Below are positions 17,655 through 25,124 of a stretch of 25,130 nucleotides of DNA, one piece after another; positions within the stretch are counted from its first letter, which is position 1, and every line of letters starts with the position of its first letter. The translations under genes and the position numbers were made by a program. Below the pieces are notes generated by a model. It did not search any database. It worked only from the letters and a program-made list of their open reading frames with translations, and was not told the origin of the DNA. Origin of the DNA: JBDSTW01 sp039914705 (GTDB taxonomy: Bacteria; Pseudomonadota; Gammaproteobacteria; SURF-13). The stretch is taken from positions 1 to 25,130 of the forward strand of contig JBDSOT010000174.1 in assembly GCA_039914705.1 (NCBI GenBank). Direction: 5' to 3'.

Positions 17655-17658
17655 CGAG

Positions 17659-18618
17659 ATGGCTTCAGCTATGAATTTAAAAATAGACAAACAGTCACCG
17701 GTAACGCCCATGCCGACACTCGTCACATCCCAACCGGTCATGGCTGAAATGCCGCATCAAGCTTCGTCTGACGCTTCACACGATACTGCCGTGGTGGATG
17801 AGTTGACCACATCTTATGCCTCATCAAAAAAAGTAAAATTCCCTGTCTTCAGTGAATTACTTGCCCACCTGATACCACCGCTATGCGGACTCGGTGTGTT
17901 CATTCTTCTCTGGGCAGTCGTGTCGCAGTACGCATCTTATCTGCCCAGCCCCGCCAAGACCTGGGTCTCGGCGCTGGAGGTTTTCGCTGATCCGTTTTAC
18001 ATAAAGGGACCTAACGATGTGGGTGTTGGCTGGCTGCTGCTGAAGTCTCTGGAACGTGTCGCGCTGGGTTTCGGACTCGCAGCCCTGGTTGGTATTCCAT
18101 TGGGCTTTATGATTGGGCGTTTCAGTTTTATGAGCCGTGCGATGGCACCTATCATCGGTTTGCTGCGTCCGGTCTCGCCACTGGCCTGGCTGCCCATCGG
18201 GCTTGCGGTATTTCAGGCGGCCGATCCTTCATCCATCTTCGTCATTTTTATTACCTGCATCTGGCCGATGGTAATTAACACGGCACTCGGAGTGGCGAGC
18301 ATCCCGCAGGATTATCTCAACGTGGCGCGCGTGCTGCGCCTCTCGGAATGGAAGGTGTTCACCAAGGTTCTGCTACCGGCCACATTACCTTTCATGATCA
18401 CCGGCATGAAGCTGGCACTCGGCATCGCCTGGCTGGTCATCGTGGCTGCGGAGATGTTGACCGGCGGTGTCGGGATCGGTTTCTGGGTGTGGGACGAATG
18501 GAATAATTTGAACATGGAACACATCGTCATCGCGATTTTTATTGTCGGCATCGTCGGGCTTGTGCTGGAACAGGGCATGACGCTGATAGCCAACCGCTTC
18601 GATTACCGCAAACGCTAG
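17659..18618 (+). CDS. nrtB: ABC nitrate transporter permease NrtB
   Basis: The 319-residue inner-membrane permease has a long polar N-terminus (about 1-68) and then six or so hydrophobic segments. It contains the binding-protein-dependent transport (BPD) loop near SIPQDYLNVARVLRLSEW, the EAA-type motif that contacts the ATPase. FWVWDEWNNLNMEHIV and GLVLEQGMTLIANRFDYRKR are typical of the nitrate/taurine/SsuC permease group. It starts 4 nt after the nrtA stop and is translated in the same operon. The long alanine/serine-rich leader before the first membrane segment is longer than in many relatives; a second ATG 12 nt inside is an alternative start. Confidence 0.92.
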   Translation: MASAMNLKIDKQSPVTPMPTLVTSQPVMAEMPHQASSDASHDTAVVDELTTSYASSKKVKFPVFSELLAHLIPPLCGLGVFILLWAVVSQYASYLPSPAKTWVSALEVFADPFYIKGPNDVGVGWLLLKSLERVALGFGLAALVGIPLGFMIGRFSFMSRAMAPIIGLLRPVSPLAWLPIGLAVFQAADPSSIFVIFITCIWPMVINTALGVASIPQDYLNVARVLRLSEWKVFTKVLLPATLPFMITGMKLALGIAWLVIVAAEMLTGGVGIGFWVWDEWNNLNMEHIVIAIFIVGIVGLVLEQGMTLIANRFDYRKR

Positions 18619-18626
18619 GAGCCGGC

Positions 18627-19445
18627 ATGCAATCATCCGCCCACAATCCACCGGCAGAAAGATTCCTCGACATCGACCACGTCAGCATGAGTTTTATTAC
18701 GGTGAAGAAGTCCTCGCATGTCTTGTCGAACGTGAACATCAAAATTCGCCAGGGAGAATTCATCTCCATCATCGGTCATTCCGGCTGTGGCAAATCCACC
18801 GTGCTTAACCTGGTCGCGGGGCTGCTTACGCCAACTCGGGGAGCAGTGCTGTTAAAGGATCGCGAAATCAACGGTCCCGGCCCGGAACGCGCAGTGGTAT
18901 TTCAGAATCACTCTCTGCTGCCGTGGCTGACCGTATTCGGCAATGTACACCTCGCTGTCGAACGGGTATTTGGCGACGCGGAGAATACGGCAAGTCTAGC
19001 CGACCGTACACGCAAGGTGATCGACCTGGTTGGGCTGAGCGCTGCGATACAAAAATATCCGCATGAACTCTCGGGTGGGATGAAACAACGTGTTGGCATA
19101 GCGCGTGCCCTTGCCATGGAGCCACAGGTATTGTTGCTCGACGAACCTTTCGGTGCGCTGGATGCGCTGACGCGCGCGCATCTGCAGGACGAGTTGATGC
19201 GCATCACCGCAGGCTCGGGCAATACCGTGCTGATGGTGACGCACGATGTCGATGAGGCGGTGCTGTTATCTGATCGCATTGTAATGATGACCAACGGTCC
19301 GGGGGCAACGGCCGGTGAAATCCTGAACATTGATCTGCCACGTCCGCGCGAACGCATGCAGTTAGTCGAAGATGCGCATTACGCACACTTGCGCGGCGAG
19401 GTATTGCGCTTTCTTTACCAACGTCATGCCGTACACGCCGCCTAG
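18627..19445 (+). CDS. nrtD: ABC nitrate transporter ATPase NrtD
   Basis: The 272-residue ATP-binding protein powers nitrate import through NrtB. It has Walker A GHSGCGKST (50-58), a Q-loop VFQNHSLLPW, the signature LSGGMKQR (148-155), Walker B VLLLDEPFGALD (168-179) and the switch His in VTHDVDEA. Only one ABC domain is present and no fused binding-protein domain, so this is NrtD-like rather than NrtC. A GGAG ribosome site lies 5 nt before the ATG, 8 nt after nrtB. With a single ATPase gene, the transporter would use an NrtD homodimer. Confidence 0.93.
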   Translation: MQSSAHNPPAERFLDIDHVSMSFITVKKSSHVLSNVNIKIRQGEFISIIGHSGCGKSTVLNLVAGLLTPTRGAVLLKDREINGPGPERAVVFQNHSLLPWLTVFGNVHLAVERVFGDAENTASLADRTRKVIDLVGLSAAIQKYPHELSGGMKQRVGIARALAMEPQVLLLDEPFGALDALTRAHLQDELMRITAGSGNTVLMVTHDVDEAVLLSDRIVMMTNGPGATAGEILNIDLPRPRERMQLVEDAHYAHLRGEVLRFLYQRHAVHAA

Positions 19446-19504
19446 TTACAAAAATAATTTTCAGTCAAGCCAGCGATTGTATCTAACTAATCGGAGAAAA
19501 TAAG

Positions 19505-20803
19505 GTGAATCAATTTAGCTTAAAGAATAAGTTTATAAATTCCAAAAAGCTGCACTTAACCAACACCTTGCTTTACATCGCCCTGTTGGGTATCGGCGCA
19601 ATGTCGTCCGCCCAGGCTGCCTCCAATATCATCGAAGCAATTACCTACGGTCAGGCCTCCGGCCAACTGCGCTACCGTTTTGAACATCTCGATCAGGATG
19701 GGATCAACAAAGCTGCCAAGGCGTCGACGCTGCGCACCCAGTTGGGTTACACCACGGATAATTACCTGGGCTTCATTGCCTTTGCGCAACTCGAAAATGT
19801 AACGGTGATCGGCAATGAGTTGTACAACAATACGGAAAATGGGATGACACAATATCCCGTGGTTGCCGATCCCGATGGCACGGAGATCAACCAGGCTTGG
19901 CTGAGCTATGAGACGCCGTATAGCACAACCTTGAAGTACGGCAGACAAGGCATCAACCTGGATAATCAGCGCCTTGTCGGCACCGTGAACTTCCGTCAGA
20001 ACGAACAGACCTTCGATGCCTTTTCGCTGGTGAATACCTCACTGCCCGATACCACTCTGTTCTATGCACACGTCAACAATGTGAATCGTATCTTCGGCAA
20101 CGATCATCCTAACCCGCTACTGGCCAATACGCGCACGGACACCGATTTAATCAACCTCGGCTATAAAGGATTGGGCATCGGTACCCTCACAGGCTATGCC
20201 TATCTGCTTGATTTCGAGAAGTTACCGCTCGCGTCGCACAAGGATCTGGGGTTGCGTCTCGACGGAACCCGCAAACTTAAGGGCAATATGAAGCTGCTCT
20301 ACACTGCGGAATATGCAAATCAAAGCGACTATGCGGACGGCGCGGATACCATTGATGCCGATTACGCCCTGGCGTCACTCGGCGTGGAATTCAAGGGCAT
20401 CCAGCTCAGGGCAAATTACGAACTGCTCTCCGGTGACGGCGTGTATGCCTTCCAGACCCCGTTCGCCACACTACATGCCTTCAACGGCTGGGCGGACCGT
20501 TTTCTGGTCACACCACGTGATGGCATTCAAGATATTTTTGTGAGCGCAGGCAAGACTTTTTATGGCATCAATCTGCTCGCCATTTATCATGACTACTCAT
20601 CGGATAATCTCGACTACGATTTCGGCACGGAATGGAATCTGGCAGCCAGCAAAAAGGTTAATAAATATTTCACCGTAAAAGCGGAATACGCCAGCTTCAA
20701 TGCCGACAGGAATATACAAAACGTCGCACGTAACATCGGTGCCAGATCCATTCAAACGCAAGACGCACAGATCGTATGGCTAACGGCCGATCTACAGTTT
20801 TGA
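19505..20803 (+). CDS. Alginate-export-family outer-membrane porin
   Basis: The 432-residue beta-barrel protein starts at a GTG with GGAG upstream. Residues 1-38 form a signal peptide (hydrophobic stretch around LLYIALLGIGAMSSAQA, cut after Ala). The mature part alternates short polar and aromatic segments, for example LRYRFEHLDQDG, NQAWLSYETPYSTTLKYGRQG and YGINLLAIYHDYSSD. It ends with phenylalanine (TADLQF), as outer-membrane barrels do. The family fits AlgE-like porins, which are not confined to alginate. It lies 59 bp after nrtD in the same direction and may be the tail of the operon, so an outer-membrane channel for nitrate is a reasonable inference, not shown. Confidence 0.8.
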   Translation: MNQFSLKNKFINSKKLHLTNTLLYIALLGIGAMSSAQAASNIIEAITYGQASGQLRYRFEHLDQDGINKAAKASTLRTQLGYTTDNYLGFIAFAQLENVTVIGNELYNNTENGMTQYPVVADPDGTEINQAWLSYETPYSTTLKYGRQGINLDNQRLVGTVNFRQNEQTFDAFSLVNTSLPDTTLFYAHVNNVNRIFGNDHPNPLLANTRTDTDLINLGYKGLGIGTLTGYAYLLDFEKLPLASHKDLGLRLDGTRKLKGNMKLLYTAEYANQSDYADGADTIDADYALASLGVEFKGIQLRANYELLSGDGVYAFQTPFATLHAFNGWADRFLVTPRDGIQDIFVSAGKTFYGINLLAIYHDYSSDNLDYDFGTEWNLAASKKVNKYFTVKAEYASFNADRNIQNVARNIGARSIQTQDAQIVWLTADLQF

Positions 20804-20881
20804 AAGGCTATCACCAGCGTTAAATTGGTAGTTCAGTGTCGCATTGGCTGGCGAGTTAAGCGCCCTGTTCCCGGCCCAGAC

Positions 20882-20935
20882 TTAATAACTTGGCTTAAGC
20901 GCCAGCGTAACAAGTTATCCCGGAAATCCACTTTA
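20882..20935 (+). repeat. Dispersed intergenic repeat, copy B
   Basis: Matches 5333-5386 in two blocks (AATAACTTGGCTTAA and TATCCCGGAAATCCA) around a variable middle. This copy also contains an inverted pair, TAACTTG and CAAGTTA, 18 nt apart, so it can fold. It lies between the porin gene and the YtxH gene, which converge here. No T-tract follows, so a simple terminator is unlikely. Confidence 0.5.
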
Positions 20936-20952
20936 GAGATGTACTTACCAAC

Positions 20953-21243
20953 CTAAGATTTACGGTTAGTGTCCCGGTAGGCTTGCTTACCATTATCAAA
21001 AGCCTCTTCCGCAGCAGCGCGTCCGCGATCAACCCATTCCTTGCCCTTACCGTCCAGCTCATCAGCCTGATCGCTGAATTCGTGAGCCTTGGTCTTCAGG
21101 TAATCTCGTCCCTCATCGGCGCGGTCACGAATTATTTTGCGAGTTTCCTCGCCTGTGCGTGGCGCCAGCAACAAGCCGACGACCGCTCCCAGGCCCAAGC
21201 CTAATATCATATAACCTAATTTTGATCCTTTATTCGAGTCCAT
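20953..21243 (-). CDS. YtxH-domain small membrane-associated protein
   Basis: The 96-residue protein begins MDSNKGSKLGYMILGLGLGA. A single hydrophobic helix (about 9-27, with glycine-rich GLGLGAVVGLLLAP and an RTGEETRK motif) is followed by an amphipathic, charged helical tail with repeated Ala/Glu/Lys/Asp, like YtxH and some stress proteins. The ATG at 21243 has AAGGAG 8 nt upstream, so the 18-codon longer frame is not used. YtxH-type proteins are often stress-related, but the exact role is unknown. It is transcribed toward the porin gene and not linked to nitrate functions. Confidence 0.8.
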   Translation of the reverse strand: MDSNKGSKLGYMILGLGLGAVVGLLLAPRTGEETRKIIRDRADEGRDYLKTKAHEFSDQADELDGKGKEWVDRGRAAAEEAFDNGKQAYRDTNRKS

Positions 21244-21495
21244 AATAATCTCCTTTTGGGTTAAAATTTCACGCCTTACGTGGTGAGTGTATTTCATATG
21301 ACCACAATTATGGCGGGGTTACTCAAAAAATAGTTTGCAACAGTATTAGCGGCAAGAACACTGCAATCTGCACCAAAGAGAAACAGCAACACACCCTCGT
21401 TTTCTAAGTTGGTGCAAGAAGAGTCTGGAGGAATATGATAACTACTCATGTTTTGACTATTTTCGTTTGGTATAAGGTTTGCTTCAGCCTGGGTT
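21244..21495. other. Intergenic span between ytxH-type gene and mobA
   Basis: These 252 bp separate divergent genes and should contain both promoters. I see no conserved operator, hairpin or small ORF with a ribosome site. A minus-strand frame over 21294-21659 overlaps mobA and is judged a shadow. Confidence 0.4.
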
Positions 21496-22107
21496 ATGCA
21501 TAAGCTCCCTACCATTACCGGCGTTATTATTGCGGGTGGGCGCGCGCGCCGCATGAACGGGCTGGACAAAGGCTTGCTGGAGTTAGCGGGAAAACCGTTG
21601 GTGGAACATATGCTGGCTCGATTAACGCCACAAGTCAGCGCGGTAATGATCAACACCAATCGTAATCACGCACACTATGCGGTCTACGGTCATGTCTTAG
21701 TGGCGGATAAGCTGAAGGGCTACTGTGGCCCGTTGGCAGGGATGTACAGTGCGCTGTGTGCTGTGCACACTGATTACATAGTCACCGTGCCTTGCGACAC
21801 GCCTCTGATTCCGGATGATTTAGTGCAGCGTATGCTGATGACGCTGATCGGGGAAAAAGCGGATCTGTGTACGGTGCACGATGGTCTGCGTTTGCAATCT
21901 ATCTGTACCATGATACCTCGCACTCTTGCCCCCGACCTGCACAGTTATCTCATGAGTGGCGGGCGCAAAGTGGAGGATTGGCTGCGGCGTCATCACCTGG
22001 CGGTGGCAGATTTCTCCGATCAGCCCGAGGCTTTTTTAAATATCAACACGCCTTATGACCATCAATTGTATGAGGAGCTGACTAAACATCAATATGCAAG
22101 ATTATGA
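21496..22107 (+). CDS. mobA: Molybdenum cofactor guanylyltransferase MobA
   Basis: It attaches GMP to molybdopterin to give the guanine dinucleotide form (MGD) needed by NasA. The 203-residue protein has the nucleotide-binding signature IIAGGRARRMNGLDKGLLEL (residues 11-30), then GKPL, CGPLAGMYSAL and the metal-site VPCDTPLIP. Length fits MobA. No strong ribosome site is visible. Its 3' end overlaps by 14 nt a second ATG (22094) that is the original start position of moeA; that copy has been interrupted, and the intact moeA lies 1643 bp downstream after a duplicated junction. Confidence 0.93.
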   Translation: MHKLPTITGVIIAGGRARRMNGLDKGLLELAGKPLVEHMLARLTPQVSAVMINTNRNHAHYAVYGHVLVADKLKGYCGPLAGMYSALCAVHTDYIVTVPCDTPLIPDDLVQRMLMTLIGEKADLCTVHDGLRLQSICTMIPRTLAPDLHSYLMSGGRKVEDWLRRHHLAVADFSDQPEAFLNINTPYDHQLYEELTKHQYARL

Positions 22108-22123
22108 CGCCAATTTCCTGACC
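21981..22123 (+). repeat. Junction duplication, copy 1 (mobA 3' end / moeA 5' end)
   Basis: About 143 bp, nearly identical to 23624-23766 at a constant offset of 1643 bp. It spans the last 42 codons of mobA and the first 10 codons of moeA. Differences by eye are scattered single bases, e.g. GTGGCAG/GTGACAG and TTGTAT/TTCTGC. Here the mobA part is functional and the moeA part is a stub. Confidence 0.9.
22094..22123 (+). pseudogene. moeA 5' stub (first ~10 codons)
   Basis: ATGCAAGATTATGAC and the following codons reproduce the start of the intact moeA (MQDYD...LT), then the similarity breaks at about 22123. The frame runs on for 83 codons but enters sequence antisense to a transposase fragment, so the longer ORF is not a real gene. 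It overlaps the mobA stop exactly as an intact, translationally coupled moeA would. Confidence 0.7.
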
Positions 22124-22324
22124 AGCGGTGTCTCGGCCGCGTTTGCCCTTACGTCTATCCCCGAAATAGGCTTTATCCAACTCAAGTTCGCGCGCCAGAT
22201 CGTGGGCCAGCCAGTAGGCGGGCTGGCGTTGATAGAAGCCCCGCAGAATCACCAGTTCACGACGCAGTTGAGCGAGGCTGTTGACTTTCCCGCACCTACC
22301 GCATTTGACCTATCCACGGGACGT
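22118..22324 (-). pseudogene. IS1595-like transposase fragment, decayed
   Basis: The minus strand reads KCGRCGKVNSLAQLRREL, a CxxC zinc-ribbon-like start. Further on come LAHDLARELELDKAYFG and RRKGKRGRDTAGQ, which closely resemble the E-L-D-E-S-Y-F-G / RKGKRGRGAAGK block of IS1595/IS1016-type transposases. An expected stretch of about 40-50 residues between the parts is missing, no start codon remains and the right part runs into the moeA stub. No terminal inverted repeats are found. Confidence 0.6.
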
Positions 22325-22509
22325 CTTGAAAGAACCGCAAAATAAACACTTGCAACCCCTCAAAAGCCTGGCCTGAGCGCAGCCGAAGGGTAGGCAGGAC
22401 AACTGAAATAACTGCTTTCTCCTATACTATGCGTATCTCAAAGTATACGATGGCTTCGTTTCTCCCTAATTCCATATAACCTAGTTCCATATAATAAGAG
22501 GTTAAGTAG
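22325..22509 (+). other. Spacer before glycosyltransferase, with short tandem repeat
   Basis: Apart from the transposase fragment, this stretch has no gene. TTCCATATAA occurs twice (22470-22479 and 22485-22494, period 15 bp), immediately before the ribosome site of the glycosyltransferase. A possible -10 (TATACT, near 22423-22428) lacks a good -35 partner. Confidence 0.4.
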
Positions 22510-23496
22510 ATGAAAGATCCGATCGTCACCATTGTCGTTACGCAGCGCGAGCGTTTCTCATACACTATTACCTCGCTTGAAAGCATTTATAAAAATACCT
22601 CTCTTCCTTTTAAGCTAATTTACATAGACGGAGGTTCCCCCTCCCCTGTCAAAAATTATCTTGCGATCCAGGCTGTAGAAAAAGGCTTCAAGTTAATCCG
22701 CGCTGAGCACTTTATACCCTCGAGCAAGGCGCGTAATCTCGCCCAAACTCTGGTTAATACCAAATATATTGTCTTTATCGATAATGATGTATCCGTTACC
22801 CCTGGCTGGCTTGAAGCACTTGTAAAGTGCGCTGAAGAAACGCAGGCATGGGTGGTCGGTCCAACTATTCTTGAGGGTAAAGTTGAAGATCAGATTATCC
22901 ATACGGTAGGAGAAGAAGCACACTTTAAAGTAGATCGGGGGCAGCGTACTTTCCATGGCCCGCAAAGATTTACCCAGCGTAAGCTGGCTGAAGTACAGAA
23001 TCAGTTGCGACGTGACCCGGTAGAATGTGTTGAATTACACTGCATGCTGGTGTGTAACGCAATATTCGAAACACTGGGTCCGCTGGACGAAAACTTTGTA
23101 AGTTTGGCAGAACATCAGGACTTATGTCTCGCAGTGACTTCGGCCGGTGGCTCGATTTATTTGGAGCCTGATGCAATAGTAGCGTTTCCTCACCTCTATG
23201 CCCCACTCAAGTGGTCAGATTTAGCCTTTTTTTATGAGCGTTGGAGTGAAGCACGTGCTCACGCAAATATCAATCATATTCGCGCTAAATGGAATTTAAG
23301 CAAAGACGCCCCCTGGATCCGCTTGATGTCCAAATTTTCTAAAAAACATAGACGTTATCTCATCAGGCGTTGGTTCCCCTGGCAGCAGTATAAATTTGGC
23401 AGAATTGCCTTATTTCCACTAGGTTTTATCATTGAGAGCTTTTTAAGTTTTCTCTTTACGAAGAAAAATGATCAACCTAAACTAGGGCGGCGTTAA
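22510..23496 (+). CDS. Family 2 glycosyltransferase
   Basis: The 328-residue protein starts MKDPIVTIVVTQRERFSYTI, with AGAGG 9 nt before the ATG. The GT-A nucleotide-sugar fold is shown by the N-terminal strand and YIDGGSPSPVKNYL, SSKARNLAQTLVNTKYIVF, the DxD-type IDNDVSVTPGWLEAL and the acceptor-side LAEHQDLCLAVTSAGG, as in GT2 family members. A hydrophobic stretch near the C-terminus (ALFPLGFIIESFLSFLF) may bind the membrane. Donor and acceptor are unknown. AT-richer composition and codon use than its neighbours, and its position between duplicated mobA/moeA ends, point to acquisition by horizontal transfer. Confidence 0.85.
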   Translation: MKDPIVTIVVTQRERFSYTITSLESIYKNTSLPFKLIYIDGGSPSPVKNYLAIQAVEKGFKLIRAEHFIPSSKARNLAQTLVNTKYIVFIDNDVSVTPGWLEALVKCAEETQAWVVGPTILEGKVEDQIIHTVGEEAHFKVDRGQRTFHGPQRFTQRKLAEVQNQLRRDPVECVELHCMLVCNAIFETLGPLDENFVSLAEHQDLCLAVTSAGGSIYLEPDAIVAFPHLYAPLKWSDLAFFYERWSEARAHANINHIRAKWNLSKDAPWIRLMSKFSKKHRRYLIRRWFPWQQYKFGRIALFPLGFIIESFLSFLFTKKNDQPKLGRR

Positions 23497-23533
23497 TTCA
23501 TAAATTATAAGATTCTATTAAAAAGATCCCGCC

Positions 23534-23620
23534 TTGATTACCCAATTGTCAGCCATCATTACCGCTTACAACACGGAAAATATATATCCGTAGCCTTGCA
23601 TTCCGCGCTTTTGGCCATAC
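23534..23620 (+). pseudogene. 5' fragment of a second family 2 glycosyltransferase (frameshifted)
   Basis: From TTG at 23534 the frame reads MITQLSAIITAYNTENIYP and stops at 23593. SAIITAYN is the hallmark N-terminus of GT2 enzymes. Restoring one A in the run at GGAAAAT gives NTEKYISVALHSALLAI, the expected continuation, so a one-base deletion shifted the frame. Similarity ends near 23620, where the duplicated mobA sequence begins, so the rest of the gene is lost. Confidence 0.6.
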
Positions 23621-23623
23621 TGA

Positions 23624-23766
23624 GCTTCGCCGTCATCGCCTGGCGGTGACAGATTTCTCCGATCAGCCCAAGGCTTTTTTAAATATCAACACGCCTTATG
23701 ACCATCAATTCTGCGAGGAGCTGACTAAACATCAATATGCAAGATTATGACCCCGAATCCCTGACC
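23624..23766 (+). repeat. Junction duplication, copy 2 (mobA 3' remnant / moeA 5' end)
   Basis: Second copy of the 143-bp segment at 21981-22123. Here the mobA part is a remnant of about 42 codons without a start, while the moeA part belongs to the intact gene. Because the mobA remnant is not translated from its own start, the original mobA-moeA coupling is broken. Confidence 0.9.
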
Positions 23767-24969
23767 GTTGCCGAGGCCCTGCAACACATAAGGCACGCGC
23801 TCCCGCCACCCACCCGAATGGAAACCTTGGCGTTGCGTGACAGCTTGGGACGGGTGCTTGCCGTTGACATTAGCTCTGCTGTGAATGTCCCCGCGCACAC
23901 CAATTCGGCAATGGACGGTTATGGCGTCGCGAGCAGTGATTTGCCGGCGAGAGGGATCCGCGAATTTCGCATGGCTGGAACAGCGTGGGCGGGATCGCCA
24001 TTCAGCGGGAGGATAAAATCCGGAGAATGCGTGCGCATCATGACCGGCGCGGTATTGCCGGCAGGCACCGATACCGTTGTTATGCAGGAGCACATCGAAC
24101 GTGACGGCGACACGATACACATCGGTGCCGGCCACAAGGCGGGGCAACATGTGCGTAAGGCGGGCGAGGATCTTGCCGTGGGTGAGCTTGCTCTAACGGC
24201 AGGGATGTTAATCGGAGCGGCGCAGCTTGGCCTGCTTGCCTCACTGGGTATCGGGCAGGTGAGCGTTTTCCAGTTGCCGCGCGTTGCGGTATTTACCACG
24301 GGCGATGAATTGCGCTCGCTGGGTGAATCGCTCAACCTTGGCGAGATTTATGACAGCAATCGTTATACCTTGTACGGGATGCTTGCGCGCCTGGGTATTG
24401 AACCCATAGACCTCGGCGTGGTGCGCGATAGCCGCAGCGATGTGGAGGCTGCATTTGTGCGCGCCGCTACCATGGCCGATGTAATCATCACATCCGGCGG
24501 TGTCTCGGTGGGCGAGGCGGACTTCGTAAAAGAAACCCTGGAAAAACTGGGCGTGGTCAATTTCTGGAAGATCGCCATGAAGCCGGGCCGTCCGTTGGCC
24601 TTCGGAAAGATTAACAATACCTGGTTTTTCGGCCTGCCGGGCAATCCGGTTTCCGTGATGACGACATTTTATCAACTTGTACAACCCGCCCTGCGCCACC
24701 TGATGGGGCTATCCACAACAACCGGCATGTTATTCAAAGTGCCTTGCGCCTCGCGCCTCAAAAAGTCGCCTGGACGTATGGAATTTCAGCGCGGAATCCT
24801 GCAAAGGGATGGCGCTGGCCAACTCGTTGTCCTCAGTACCGGCGAACAAGGCTCCGGGATCTTGAGTTCAATGAGCGCGGCCAATTGCTTTATTGTCCTG
24901 CCGCTGGAGGCCGGCCCTGTAGAGGCCGGAACACTGGTGGATGTGCAAGCTTTTGAAGGGATCATTTAA
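23737..24969 (+). CDS. moeA: Molybdopterin molybdenumtransferase MoeA
   Basis: It inserts molybdenum into adenylated molybdopterin, a late step of cofactor synthesis serving NasA. The 410-residue protein has the domain-typical TNSAMDGYGV near residues 54-63, RIMTGAVLPAGTDTVVMQE, FTTGDEL, the MogA-like ITSGGVSVGEADFVKE, and FGLPGNPVSVMTTF. Length fits the family. It starts at ATG 23737 inside the duplicated junction and no clear ribosome site is seen. In the ancestral order it overlapped the mobA end; now it needs its own promoter or readthrough from the glycosyltransferase. Confidence 0.95.
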   Translation: MQDYDPESLTVAEALQHIRHALPPPTRMETLALRDSLGRVLAVDISSAVNVPAHTNSAMDGYGVASSDLPARGIREFRMAGTAWAGSPFSGRIKSGECVRIMTGAVLPAGTDTVVMQEHIERDGDTIHIGAGHKAGQHVRKAGEDLAVGELALTAGMLIGAAQLGLLASLGIGQVSVFQLPRVAVFTTGDELRSLGESLNLGEIYDSNRYTLYGMLARLGIEPIDLGVVRDSRSDVEAAFVRAATMADVIITSGGVSVGEADFVKETLEKLGVVNFWKIAMKPGRPLAFGKINNTWFFGLPGNPVSVMTTFYQLVQPALRHLMGLSTTTGMLFKVPCASRLKKSPGRMEFQRGILQRDGAGQLVVLSTGEQGSGILSSMSAANCFIVLPLEAGPVEAGTLVDVQAFEGII

Positions 24970-24982
24970 TGAAACTCTGAAT

Positions 24983-25000
24983 AATTCCATCCATGGAATT
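24983..25000 (+). terminator. Hairpin after moeA, weak terminator
   Basis: AATTCCA-TCCA-TGGAATT forms a 7-bp stem with a 4-nt loop, 14 nt after the moeA stop, and is followed by only two further T residues. It is AT-rich, so termination would be modest. Confidence 0.4.
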
Positions 25001-25032
25001 TTAAGAGACGAAAAGCAAAAATGGCCGCTCCT

Positions 25033-25046
25033 GCGCATCCATGCGC
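25033..25046. repeat. Short palindrome GCGCA-TCCA-TGCGC
   Basis: A 5-bp GC-rich stem with the same TCCA loop as the hairpin at 24983-25000. The surrounding sequence (25021-25080) looks like a dispersed repeat of the kind seen in other proteobacterial genomes, but I cannot confirm that from this window alone. Confidence 0.35.
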
Positions 25047-25092
25047 CTGCGGCATTCGTACTTCCCTGTACAGCATGATTTTTTCTTTTCTT

Positions 25093-25124
25093 CATTTTTC
25101 GAACACTTAAGTGTTCGAAAAATG
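25093..25124. repeat. Perfect 32-bp palindrome
   Basis: CATTTTTCGAACACTT is followed directly by its exact reverse complement, so all 32 bases are self-complementary with no loop; the centre is between 25108 and 25109. A pyrimidine-rich tract (TTTTTTCTTTTCTT) precedes it on the plus strand. It may be a bidirectional terminator (the arms end in A and T runs), a protein-binding site or an element end. The window stops 6 bases later. Confidence 0.7.

Noticed and set aside
21294..21659. 121-codon minus-strand ORF overlapping mobA
   Set aside because: No ribosome site or domain, and it overlaps the conserved MobA nucleotide-binding region.
22094..22345. 83-codon plus-strand ORF after mobA
   Set aside because: Its first ten codons copy the moeA start; the rest is antisense to a transposase fragment.
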